The notes under the pieces are model-generated. The model was not told where the DNA came from. It made no database searches and worked only from the letters and a program-made list of their open reading frames with translations. From Welwitschia mirabilis (taxonomy: Eukaryota; Gnetophyta; Gnetopsida; Welwitschiales), in NCBI GenBank assembly GCA_051453625.1, contig JBOZIK010000001.1, positions 131,204,139-131,225,187 of the forward strand: a stretch of DNA of 21,049 nucleotides, written 5' to 3'. This document shows, one piece after another, positions 9,011 to 19,436 of the stretch. Made by a program: the position numbers and the translations under genes. Each line of letters starts with the position of its first letter. The stretch's first letter is position 1.

Positions 9011-10970
9011 AACATTAGATACTAATATTTTATAAATTTTATTTAAACAACAAAAAGAAAATGTAAAAAATTTTAAAATTGAAAATTAAAAATCCATAAG
9101 AAAAATTTAAATATCAATATGAATTAAAGAAGATAAAAATTAAGTATTGAATTACAATCAACTACAAGAAAATGGTTTTCATGAGATTACACTAAGTACG
9201 AATAGATCCTCTTGTTACTTTTCCTAATAAATCCACTAGAAGCATAAAGAGTAATCAATCATATATGACAGTGATTCTATGAAGGTAAATGAAAGATTAA
9301 TATGATTTCAAACTATCATCTTAAACATGTATTATCATATTAGTAAAAAATTAATGCTTAGAACCATTTAATGAAGATCTTGAAGTATATTAAAATCATA
9401 TAAGATCACATAATAAACATGTATGACAACTAAGATAAGTTTCATGAAATGTGCTATTAAAATGAAAATGGTGGTGTAAATCCACTAATGAAATGATTTA
9501 ACATAATGATCTAATACAACCCTTTAGGTTACATGAAGAAGAACCACTACTTATAGTAGAAATCTTTAGATAAGCTTATTATATCATTTTGTCATGTATT
9601 TTTTGGTCATACTTCTTATGATAGAGGCATTTTCATTTGAAGAACAAATATTTGTAGTTGTTTTTTAATTTTTCTCTTTTCTCTTAACTTTCTAGTAATT
9701 GGGTTGATTAATATCACCTTTGTCTAATATGGTATTAGATGGATGATTAGTATGATATCTAGGATCACTTATAGAGAAGTTTAAAAATGAAACAAAATTT
9801 ATATTAAAATGCTTAAAAGAAATTCAACCTTAGGGGAACACTTAAAGAAGGTATGCTTGAAATAAATTTTTATCCATGGCCTTGAATGAAATTTATAGAG
9901 GCCAAATTTAAGGTTAAAAAATAGTCAAGAAAGTTTTATATATTCAATGTAATTATGCTAGTAATAACTTGGATAGTAATCTAGTAATAACATTGTAGTT
10001 AATCATGCCTACGCTAAAGTAATACTAATATGGATGATCTTTTAACAAATTTTTAGTCAATCACTAAATTTTTTCATTTTGCAAGGTGTTATGCCTTAAC
10101 ATTTTTATGATTTGTGACCTTAGAAGATGTGCCCTAGTTGTCAAGGTATACATAGAAGTTTTAAATAAATAAACTAGGGAATCTTATTAGGGTATTAATT
10201 GGCCTTAGTTTTTGTTCTTTATCAGAGACTATAGAGCTATTTTAGAGTTTATAATATTTGGATAAAGGTTGTAATGAATGATTTAAGTAGATTTTGAAAG
10301 GATTAGATAGAGTAGATGTATCCTCATGGAAATTAAAAAGGACTATTCAAAAGCATTCTATCAAGAAAATCCTAGGCAAGTAAGGGATATTATATTATGT
10401 ATATCTTGGATTCATAGATAAGGAGTAAATTATTTACTATCATTTCCAAATGTAATGAAAGAACATGTATTAGAAATGTGTCATCTTATAATACAATGTA
10501 TAAGATAATAAGATAGCACAAGAGATATCATAAACTTCAGCTAAATCCTAATAAAATATTAAAAAAATAGATCTAGAAAGAAATATAAAATAACATTCAG
10601 AATGAACTATTGCATAACCAATAATCATAATTGAATCAATAATTAAAAAATAAAGCAAGTACAATCATTAATCAAAGTGCATTCACTGATGCTGCAAATT
10701 CTATGAAGAATATCAAATTAATATAGATCAAGTACTAAGGACTCTTAAGATAGATGCCTCATAATACAATCATTCCCTAATACATAGGAAGAAATATAAG
10801 AAGCTTAGAACCTTATGATGAAACCAGCCCTCATATTAGCCATAGGAAATATATGAATATGGAATGGTAGAATTCTAAGGGATGGGTAAAAAATAAAGCT
10901 TCAATGATGATAGATTCCAACCTAGATGATGGATGATCTCTAATAATGAAGAATGTTATATGAATTATAG
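9011..10970. other. AT-rich non-coding stretch, no gene seen
   Basis: Both strands were read for retroelement, transposase and cellular gene motifs and none was found. The sequence was continuous with 890-2155 before the copia insertion. It may be an old LTR or other non-coding element body, but there is no direct evidence. Confidence 0.55.
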
Positions 10971-10979
10971 AAGGATCTA

Positions 10980-10988
10980 CTTATATAG
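10980..10988 (-). promoter_or_regulatory. TATA-box-like sequence
   Basis: CTATATAAG on the minus strand lies 3' (minus-strand sense) of the putative gypsy polyprotein tail at 11090-11220. That is where a 3' LTR promoter could fall. TATA-like strings are frequent in such AT-rich DNA, so this is only a suggestion. Confidence 0.25.
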
Positions 10989-11089
10989 CTTTCTTAAGAT
11001 TGTGAATATCCATTTATATGTTCTTATTACTAATAGATGGATAGAAACTAACCTCCTTGGAGGGTAAAACATGAATATGCATTCATTAA

Positions 11090-11220
11090 ACTTTATAAAC
11101 TAGTTCAATAGTAGTTTGTAATGTTAATTTATTAACTTATTCTCTATTTAGCCTTTGAATCTTAATAGGACCCATTATGCTCTAGAATGTCAATGGCATT
11201 AGTGGATCATATAGTAGTTG
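11090..11220 (-). pseudogene. Possible Ty3/gypsy polyprotein C-terminal tail
   Basis: On the minus strand DPLMPLTF, a stop, SIMGPIKIQRLNRE, a stop and VNKLTLQTTIELVYK can be read in one frame (the MGP codons are at 11167-11175). Many plant Ty3/gypsy polyproteins of the Tekay/Del type end with a D-P-L ... G-P-I-T-R-x-R-A-K-K-L-x-E-A-L-N motif, and the spacing fits. T-R-S/A is lost here. No chromodomain or integrase was recognised to the right, so the fragment is isolated. The match is short and the call tentative. Confidence 0.35.
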
Positions 11221-11269
11221 TAGCCCCTTTTATAAGATTAGCTCCAATGAAGTTTGGGTAGCCTAGGAT

Positions 11270-11999
11270 GACTTATAAATAAAATACCAAAAATTAGTCC
11301 TTCTTAGTAATAATTTTAGAAATTTAAGTATAAAACATGATTAATAATAATTCAACTATAAATATATATTTATAGCCTTCAAAATAAACTAATTTAATAA
11401 AGTTTGGAAGAAAATATTTAAAATTCCAAGTGTAAATAGAGGGTAAAAGAAATCTTCCTAAACTTCATAAAGGAATATTTTACATTACTAAATAACTAAG
11501 GTATTATTGATCGTACATCACCAATTATAGTTTTCTTTTAGTAGCTATGTAGGTTGTGAAAATCTAAAAGTGTGTAACTCAAATAGTTTAGATCTCACAC
11601 TCCTTAAAAAAAAAGTGATGCACATGAAATCTATAAATCTCAAAGAATGAACTCTAGTAGTTTTGAGATGTTCAAGATTGCTAGAAGCACTTTGGATAGA
11701 ATAGATTATAATAATAGAGGATACCTAGGACTTTCTTCTTATCATTTTAAATTAAATTTTGGATGATATGCAAGGAATCAATAAAAACATACTTAAATAT
11801 TAAGATAAATATTGGTGTCATCTTGTGGAGAGAGTAAAATTGACCTAGATGATATAATTAACTTATCTTAAAGCTAATTCTAAATAGATGTATAAAGAAC
11901 ACATAGAGGAGAATGATCATTTAATGTCTAAATTAACATATATCTCATTAATTTTAAGCATATGAAAATTAAGTTCAACATTGGATTACCATTGATGAA
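11270..11999. other. AT-rich non-coding stretch
   Basis: No coding frame, RNA gene or repeat structure could be supported. It separates the possible gypsy tail (minus) from the gag-like copy A (plus). Confidence 0.5.
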
Positions 12000-12890
12000 A
12001 TTCTGATATCTTTCTTTCTTTCGATCATAGATAACTGTCATAATAAGTTAGTAAAGAAGTGTGATACTACATGGAAAATCATGGAGACATTTAAACCAGC
12101 TTCTAGTTAGAAATTAGCATGAAGTTTTTCTATTTATTAAATAGTATGAACATTCTTTAAATGGAATGGAATAAAGCCCTAGAAGTCATAAATGGATTAC
12201 AAAGAATCAAAGAGATTATTGACAAAATTTATAAGAAATCATATATTGCTTAGATTATTCTCATAAATAATGCTTAAGAAGTACCTACATAAGACCAGAT
12301 CCTCACGAAATTAAAGGATAATGACCATTTGAGGGCCATGAAATTGTATAAGCTAAGTTAAACAACACTTGATCCTGATAATCCATATGGTACTCATATG
12401 TGGGGTGATTCTAATGATAAAACCATAGGGAATGACACATACTTTAATAGTATTAGTAAAAAGTAAGGTCAAAGGGGATATTAAATTAGAGGAAGTAAAA
12501 ATATTATTAAAAAAAGAGGACTAGAAGAAAGTTAGTTATGAGGTAAGATTAAAGAAAGATAAGAAGAAAAGTAAGTCATAGTGTAATATATGTGGTTAGA
12601 AGCATTACATAACTTGATATTATAGAACACTATATGATCAAATCAAGAAGAAGAATTAAGAACATCAAGTGAAAGAGATGAAGTAGGATTTGTTATCATT
12701 AGTAATAGTAAAAAGGAGTCTACATCCCTTATGCATCTGGTAGATGATAATTTCATAGCACCTTTTGAATCTATTCACCAATTACAAGATAACTTTGTGA
12801 ATAACTAGTTTGAGATGAATTGTGTAAAATTGGTGATAGCAAGCATTATACTATTATATATTGAACATGAGATCTACTCAACTTAAGATT
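12000..12890 (+). pseudogene. Degenerate copia-type gag segment, copy A
   Basis: The plus strand here is homologous to copy B at 13690-14330. Shared pieces include GTGATACTA/GTATGATACTA, TTTAAATggAATGGAA, AGTCATAAATG, GTACCTAC and the segment CCATATGGTACTCAT. Read in frames broken by stops and shifts, it gives KLKDNDHLRAMKLYKL, resembling the K-V-T-A-I-x-E-x-K-D-L-x-x-L-x-L-x-E-L stretch of UBN2-type copia gag. At 12582-12620 there is a zinc-knuckle-like C-x2-C-G-x2-H, one residue short of canonical spacing. A downstream frame with SLMHLVDDN is compatible with the acidic post-knuckle region. The homology between copies is seen directly; the family assignment is inference. Confidence 0.5.
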
Positions 12891-12899
12891 TTCAAAAGG

Positions 12900-13680
12900 A
12901 TTTGTTATTCAAGTTAAGTTCCACTGTACAATCAAAATGATAGTTTAGAGTACATAACTAGTAATGGAAATTTAATCAACATTGGTTCAACTTTAAAATG
13001 GAGGAAAATAACTTTAGCTGAAAGATGATTTATAAATTTCTAGTCTCAAGAAACGTTAGTTAATTACATAGTTAAAAGGAATTTTATGTCCAAATGATAG
13101 AAATATGTTAAAGAGTAAAATGCAAAAAAGTAACATGTTCTTTCTTATATAGTTGTTACCTGTAAAAACTTTGAAATCCAAAGTTTATGATTGTGTAAGT
13201 CTACTGGGTAATCATTTATGACAAGTTATCAAAACTCCAAAAAGGTTTTAATTCTAATACATTTTGATATTTTTGGATTTATGCTTGTTAAAACAGTGTA
13301 AAAAACTTTTATAGATGACTAACTTTCACAAATTACTACACTAGATAGGGATGGATTAATTGCTTCAAACATAAGTTTTAAGTCTTTTATTCTTAGACAT
13401 GAAAGAATTTTATCAAAAAAGAGTCAAGCTATAAGATCAAGACATTACATAAAAATGATGGAGGAAAGTACATCTTTACATTATCTCTAGAATCTTAAAA
13501 AAACATGACATGAGATACTAAATAACTATTCCAAACATACCATACTAGAATTATGTATCTAAATGAATGAATCATCTACTTTTGGAGATTTGGTAAGAGT
13601 GAAAACTTCTATAAGGAAATCCTTACCTATTTGTGGATAGAGCCATAGACACTTAAACCTAGGTATTGGATCATCTCCAA
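12900..13680. other. Spacer between the two gag-like copies
   Basis: No motif was recognised. It could be the part of a retroelement that followed gag in copy A, too decayed to read, or unrelated DNA. Confidence 0.45.
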
Positions 13681-13689
13681 CAAGATAGA

Positions 13690-14330
13690 AACAAGAATCT
13701 AAGGAATTATAGATAAATTATGCTTGTATTATTTAGCATGTCATCACAAGATGATGTGAAAGTATGATACTAAATGAAATATTGTAAAGATATTCAACAA
13801 ATCTTTAAGTAAAAAGTGAAATATAAAGTTTATTTATCTATGAAATAGGATGAATAATCTTTAAATAAAATGGAAAAAATCATTAAAAGTCATAAATGAA
13901 CTATGATTAATTAAGGATATTAAAAAAGATATTATAAGAAATAATGTATTACTCAGATGTTTTCCATAATGAGTGTTTAAGTAGTTCCTACCCACCATCA
14001 GGTCATCATGAAAGTATTAGTAGATAAGAAGTTAAAGGCCATAAAATTTAAAAAGCTACATCAATTTCTAATTAAGCTTGACAAGCCATATGACACTCAT
14101 ACATGGAGTAACTAATTCTAGTGTTATAGGGGATGATGCACACTGTAGCAGTAGTGATAGCAAGTAACATCAAAGGGGTTATCAAGGTGGAAAAAAACAA
14201 AAAATTCACATAGGAAAAAGTACTAAAGGAAATGAAATATAAGGAAAGATCAAAAAAAGATAAGAATAAAAGCAATGAAGAAGAAAGATCCATGTTAACA
14301 TGCAAAAAGTGACATTGAGATCAAGTATAA
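13690..14330 (+). pseudogene. Degenerate copia-type gag segment, copy B
   Basis: It aligns with copy A at an offset of about 1.7 kb. The order of shared blocks is the same: a GTATGATACTA block near 13765, TTTAAATAAAATGG near 13860, AAGTCATAAATGAA, GTAGTTCCTACC near 13981, AAAGGCCATAAAATTTAAAAAGC-type sequence, CCATATGACACTCATACATGG and CAAAGGGGTTATCAAGG. A readable piece KKLKAIKFKKLHQFL corresponds to the gag helix region of copy A. The minus-strand open frame at 14072-14305 is a shadow of this segment. Stops and shifts are frequent and no function remains. Confidence 0.5.
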
Positions 14331-14734
14331 TTAACTATTTATCCTAGCCAAAGATATTAAAATAAGTATTTTATCATGAAATTGTGTCTTTGACCCTTTT
14401 TTATAAAAGTTATAACCTTATGTACTTTTCAATAATAATTTTATGTTAATTGCTTCTTTCTAAAGACATGATGAAAATTGAAGAAAATCTAATAGTAAAT
14501 GTCAGTGTCATTATCTAGGTCATTAGTACCACTAGTCTTTTAAAGAAGAAGAGGTCAAAAGATATGTTTTGAACTTTTTATGGGAAATGCATCACATTTC
14601 AATTATGATCTTAGTCAAAGATTAAATAAAAAATAACCATCAACTTTAATGACATGTGATGGAGGTGTAAAGTCGCAGGTGGTAGAGACATGTGATAGCA
14701 ACATCTTGGTGACATTGACAACACATGACAATAG
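14331..14734. other. Non-coding stretch before the right inverted-repeat arm
   Basis: No gene is seen. The last about 90 bases before the arm are noticeably richer in G and C than the surroundings and contain GACATGTGAT twice, 36 bases apart (14651-14660 and 14687-14696). There is no polypurine tract before the arm, which speaks against the arm being a 3' LTR. Confidence 0.5.
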
Positions 14735-15640
14735 TGTGACATCCTCTTTTCTCTTACCCTAATTAAATACTTTTTTTTTTTCATTTCCTTTATTCTTTAA
14801 ATATTTTTACCTGATAGAAACAATGAAATGTAGGACTAAATTCTACTTACTCCTTTATTAGAATTTCTATATTCTAAGAAAAACAAATCATATTAATATT
14901 ATATGTTCAACTATAATTAATTTCTAAGTTATTTTAGTTTACTAATAATAGTGATGTTAGAAGTTTTTGTCCTCCATTTCTCCCTAGTTTTTCCTCACAT
15001 AAAAGATACCTGGTGAATAGTTAAGGAAAGGTAAACTTGTTGTTAACATACATGGATAATTTTTAAGAATAATACCTAACCAATATAATAGGAGGTTTTA
15101 ACTCTAATTAATGGCATTCCAACTTGATATCCAACCATCATTTGGATGTAAGTTAATTCTACTTTAGATTTTAAACTATATAAACTTAACTGGGCTTAAC
15201 TTCATAGGCTTTTACTTCACCTCAATATATCCTCAATACAGGTAACAGACAGTACGTGAGGTGGATGCATACTTACAAATGATCCTCACTTTTTTGAAGC
15301 ATCTCTAGATTGTTCAAAATGATCCATTAATGCTAAGGGCTTGAGATATTAAGTCAGAGTAAGTTTATACATCAGTAGGATAGGAGAGTGATGATGAAAT
15401 ACACTTCTAGAAGGGTATTATTTTTAAAACAAAAAAATTTGCAACCCACCTTAATGATGAAATCCAAATTTGGAGATGAACATTATTAGAAGTATCTTGA
15501 TTTAGTCTTGTTCGAAGAATACACCACACAAATATATGTAAACAATTCTAACTAATATATATATTTAATGAATTATTTACCTAGTTATAGTAATTCTAAT
15601 TATCATTTGATTCATTTTATAGAAACAACCATAAAAAGAA
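14735..15640 (+). repeat. Right arm of large inverted repeat; LTR-like
   Basis: This plus-strand sequence begins TGTGACATCC and matches the reverse complement of 1-889 along its full length. The match runs up to the very first base of the window (15640 pairs with position 1). The repeat unit therefore extends past the left edge, and the true right end is probably beyond 15640. Interpretation is as for the left arm: an LTR of a long-LTR Ty3/gypsy element is preferred, with a foldback or DNA-element inverted repeat as the alternative. No coding frame is present. Confidence 0.75.
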
Positions 15641-16856
15641 AGCAAGTATATAAGGACATTTCTTTTTTCAAGATTATAATAATAAAAATCTAGATAAAAG
15701 AAATATTCTTTTCTTTTCTAACTACATAAAGGAAATATTATTTTCTTTTTCTTTCAATAATAATAAAGATATTTAAAGTGTATCAAATAACATCTAAATA
15801 ATATGCTAAAAAAAAATAAAACATAGTTGGAGTTATGCCCATCCTAGAAACATTCTTCCATGCTTATATGACAATCTCCATGGATTGATACAAAGAAGGT
15901 AAACAAAGAAAGTATAGCTCAAACATAATTATTAAGATATAAATCTTTTCAATCTTAAAAAAATAATAAGCTAGAGACCACTAATGTTACTTAAAGTACT
16001 AAGGTGAAAATTCTTACAAGCATGCACATTCAAAGTAAGCTAAAGAAAAAGGATAAAAGAGGTATTTCTATAAATAGATATTACTTACAAGTAATTTAAG
16101 ATTGAAACATATTTATATACTCAATTTCCCTATAAAATTTTGTGTAATAATTTTTCTATAATTTTAAACATGAATTATAATAATTTTTTGGGCTTTAAGG
16201 AGACATCATAGTTAAAAATTAATAATTAAAGTAACAAATAAAGTAGTTTTTCAAAAAGTAGACACATAATATAATTCTTAGAATCCAACTTAAACTATCT
16301 TGGAATTCTAAAATTATTATTTTTAAGATTATTATTTAAGGTTAAAAACTGTCAAATTTTCTAAAATTATAGTCCTATTACAGTTTACTAAAATGACTAT
16401 ACCTTTTAAGGTACTTTGAGTTATTAAATGTTTTAGGATGTTTTGAAAATCTATTCAATTTCCTACAACTTTAGATGCTCAGGTTTTCGTATATTTTAAT
16501 AGATAAGTAGTTGCTTGCTATTTTTTACATTTATTTTATTACATATTTTAATAAATAACTTTGAAAAAATAATAATCCACAAAAAAGATGACTATTTTTA
16601 CATTTTCATGTTCATAACACAATCTAGACCTAGAGAAAAAAATTTCACTAATTTATACCTACTAATTAATAAGATATAACATTTTTATTCTATGCCTTTA
16701 TTCTAGAAATTTAATTTTTGACATAACGAAAATATAATAAAGTTTTTACAACTAGTTAAATAATAACTTAGATCATTAAAATAATAGATATACTAATAGA
16801 TATACTAAATAATTACTTAAAATATATCTTAACCAAGTTACTAATTCAAATCATTG
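15641..16856. other. AT-rich non-coding stretch, no gene seen
   Basis: If the right arm is the beginning of a long LTR, this may be the rest of that LTR. No primer binding site such as TGGTATCA was found downstream. A 12-bp unit TAATAGATATAC is repeated in tandem at about 16782-16805. Nothing else is supported. Confidence 0.5.
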
Positions 16857-16933
16857 TAGAAAGAAAAATCAAATCAATTCAAAAAGAACCATTTACTATA
16901 AGCCTTGGGATTTGCATAAAAGAGTACTAACCT
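16857..16933. repeat. 77-bp gap-flanking duplicate, left copy
   Basis: The 77 bases immediately before the first run of N are identical to the 77 bases immediately after it (17273-17349). Both start TAGAAAGAAA and end GTACTAACCT. An exact copy abutting both sides of a gap in otherwise highly diverged DNA points to overlapping contig ends that were not merged. Confidence 0.9.
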
Positions 16934-17272
16934 NNNNNNNNNNNNNNNNNNNNNNNNNNNNNNNNNNNNNNNNNNNNNNNNNNNNNNNNNNNNNNNNNNN
17001 NNNNNNNNNNNNNNNNNNNNNNNNNNNNNNNNNNNNNNNNNNNNNNNNNNNNNNNNNNNNNNNNNNNNNNNNNNNNNNNNNNNNNNNNNNNNNNNNNNNN
17101 NNNNNNNNNNNNNNNNNNNNNNNNNNNNNNNNNNNNNNNNNNNNNNNNNNNNNNNNNNNNNNNNNNNNNNNNNNNNNNNNNNNNNNNNNNNNNNNNNNNN
17201 NNNNNNNNNNNNNNNNNNNNNNNNNNNNNNNNNNNNNNNNNNNNNNNNNNNNNNNNNNNNNNNNNNNNNNNN
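16934..17272. other. Assembly gap, 339 N
   Basis: Undetermined bases. Apparent open frames across the gap on both strands are artefacts of N translation. Confidence 0.98.
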
Positions 17273-17349
17273 TAGAAAGAAAAATCAAATCAATTCAAAA
17301 AGAACCATTTACTATAAGCCTTGGGATTTGCATAAAAGAGTACTAACCT
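17273..17349. repeat. 77-bp gap-flanking duplicate, right copy
   Basis: Exact copy of 16857-16933, abutting the right edge of the gap. The unique sequence resumes with AAAAAGATTT. Confidence 0.9.
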
Positions 17350-17444
17350 AAAAAGATTTTTGAGGATCATTTCCTCTAATAAGATGGTCGTAATGTATAA
17401 TAGATATAAAAAATATAATATTAAAATAAATATGGATATCCAAA

Positions 17445-17471
17445 TTTTTCTTTTCTTTTCTTTTCTTTTTT
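17445..17471 (+). repeat. (TTTTC)n microsatellite
   Basis: About five units of TTTTC, beginning and ending in longer T runs. Confidence 0.9.
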
Positions 17472-17764
17472 AAATAATGAACTCCCTAGTTACTTGATCA
17501 TAATCATTCATTAATAATCCTTTATCACCAAGCATAAGAAACCCCTCATATCTTACTATAACATATTGATGAGAGCCAATGGAATGGAATAATATTCTGT
17601 AACATAATTTTATAAAAGACATAAATAATTCCCTAATGTAATATCACATCATTCCAAAAGAAAAAGTAGATCATGTGGACAATAAGAGTAAAGAGCTTAA
17701 TTGGGAAGATTAGCAAGACATTAATGGCTAAAGATTGATGAAGATTCAAGCTCAAGAGTTATTT

Positions 17765-17830
17765 AGCTCCAAGCTTCCAAGCTCCAAGCTCCACAAGCAA
17801 GAGAATGAAAGAAAGAAAGAGAGAGGAAAG
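17765..17830 (+). repeat. AGCTCCA-type tandem cluster followed by GAAA tract
   Basis: AGCTCCAAGCTTCCAAGCTC-type units of seven to eight bases recur to 17792, followed by a GAAA/GAGA purine tract to about 17830. Such CTCCAAG repeats are often found within plant LTRs, but no LTR pair was located here. Confidence 0.65.
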
Positions 17831-18467
17831 AATAAATGCACTTATATGAAACAAAAAGAAAGTATCTCCTTTTTACAAGAGAAGGAAAAGATCTCTGTAT
17901 AAAGATAAACAAAGGCACATGGCTCAAGATCACAAGATCACATGATTTAGCATTGATAAGTCGTATGAGTAATAAGTGACATTGAAGTAGAAAAAAGGAT
18001 CATACTTATGCACATAACTAGGATGAGTAATCTTCTTGCTTTAATTAGCAAGGTTAATTGCATGCATATTTTTCTTATGCTAGCTTTTTAATCCTTTAGA
18101 GGCTCATAAGTAAGTTTAATTCATCTAAGACATGTATCAAAAGGATAAATGCAAAAATCTCAAAATTATCATGTGATACAATGAGACAAAATCTTCAATT
18201 CCAATGAATAAAACAATGAGTATGCTATAAACCATGTGCTCTTATACATCTTAAGAATATAAAAGTCATGGTAGAGTAAATCTACTTATTTATCATTCTT
18301 AGTTCTAGGTAAGGATTCATGTACTTGTTCAAATGCTCATTTATTTCAAAATTCATAAAATCTATCAATCACATAACACAAAGAAAGAAAATATTTAGTA
18401 CACCTATCACATTTACCAAAGAAAATAAGATGCAAAATATGTTATTATGTCCTCTTGAAATTTTCAA

Positions 18468-18521
18468 TTTATTAGTTTTATCATGTGATTTTAATTCTTC
18501 ACATAATGGGATTATCTAATT
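18468..18521. repeat. 54-bp gap-flanking duplicate, left copy
   Basis: The 54 bases before the second run of N are identical to the 54 bases after it (18978-19031), both starting TTTATTAGTT and ending ATTATCTAATT. Confidence 0.9.
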
Positions 18522-18977
18522 NNNNNNNNNNNNNNNNNNNNNNNNNNNNNNNNNNNNNNNNNNNNNNNNNNNNNNNNNNNNNNNNNNNNNNNNNNNNNNN
18601 NNNNNNNNNNNNNNNNNNNNNNNNNNNNNNNNNNNNNNNNNNNNNNNNNNNNNNNNNNNNNNNNNNNNNNNNNNNNNNNNNNNNNNNNNNNNNNNNNNNN
18701 NNNNNNNNNNNNNNNNNNNNNNNNNNNNNNNNNNNNNNNNNNNNNNNNNNNNNNNNNNNNNNNNNNNNNNNNNNNNNNNNNNNNNNNNNNNNNNNNNNNN
18801 NNNNNNNNNNNNNNNNNNNNNNNNNNNNNNNNNNNNNNNNNNNNNNNNNNNNNNNNNNNNNNNNNNNNNNNNNNNNNNNNNNNNNNNNNNNNNNNNNNNN
18901 NNNNNNNNNNNNNNNNNNNNNNNNNNNNNNNNNNNNNNNNNNNNNNNNNNNNNNNNNNNNNNNNNNNNNNNNNNNNN
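18522..18977. other. Assembly gap, 456 N
   Basis: Undetermined bases. Open frames that span it on both strands are artefacts. Confidence 0.98.
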
Positions 18978-19031
18978 TTTATTAGTTTTATCATGTGATT
19001 TTAATTCTTCACATAATGGGATTATCTAATT
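18978..19031. repeat. 54-bp gap-flanking duplicate, right copy
   Basis: Exact copy of 18468-18521 immediately after the gap. Confidence 0.9.
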
Positions 19032-19436
19032 TTAAATTTTTGGATCTATTTTTTCATAAAAACCTTTTAATATAATTTTTATCATTTTCATGATAAATCA
19101 TAAGATTAGAAACTAAGGTTAATTTAAAATGACATCTTCTTTTGATAAGGAATTTAAATAAGGATAATTAATCATTTGACTGAAAGCTTAATATGATTAA
19201 TATTTAAGTAAATAAGGTTTATAAAATATGGCATATGACATTCTTCCCAACTTAGATTGATTCACTCTTGGGAATTAAGATACATAAAGAGCTTAAGAGA
19301 ACCTAATTACATGTTATGAGATTCAAAAAGATTTAGGTATTGACTTTTCACAATTTATTACTGCTCTATTTTATATTAACCAATTCATATCAGAAACAAT
19401 ATTGTATTTTTCTAAGTTAATAACAATTTCTTATAT
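19032..19436. other. Non-coding stretch downstream of the gypsy gag remnant
   Basis: On the minus strand this follows the gag pseudogene, where protease and reverse transcriptase would be expected. No zinc knuckle, D-T/S-G or other pol motif could be read, so the element is probably truncated or decayed beyond recognition here. Confidence 0.5.

Larger units (their letters stand above)
17350..18467. other. Non-coding stretch with simple repeats
   Basis: No gene is supported. It holds a TTTTC microsatellite, an AGCTCC-type tandem cluster and a GAAA-rich tract, listed separately. The short open frame 18319-18519 shows no family resemblance and is not called. Confidence 0.55.

Noticed and set aside
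14072-14305. Minus-strand open frame of 77 codons, hydrophobic
   Set aside because: It is antisense to gag-like copy B. The hydrophobicity comes from the complement of A-rich, lysine-rich coding sequence.
12000-14330. Endogenous pararetrovirus coat-protein region as the source of the zinc-knuckle-like segments
   Set aside because: No movement-protein, protease or reverse transcriptase motif of such viruses is seen, and the readable pieces fit a copia UBN2-type gag better. Not excluded by a profile search.
1-15640. Inverted repeat as a simple MITE or a palindromic assembly artefact
   Set aside because: The arms are far too long for a MITE and differ by roughly 15-20%, so they are real diverged copies rather than a misassembly.
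16896-17346. Long open frames across N runs (also 18485-18994)
   Set aside because: Translated N only; no information.
18319-18519. Plus-strand open frame of 66 codons
   Set aside because: No motif, ends at a gap edge, and has no homologous partner in the window.
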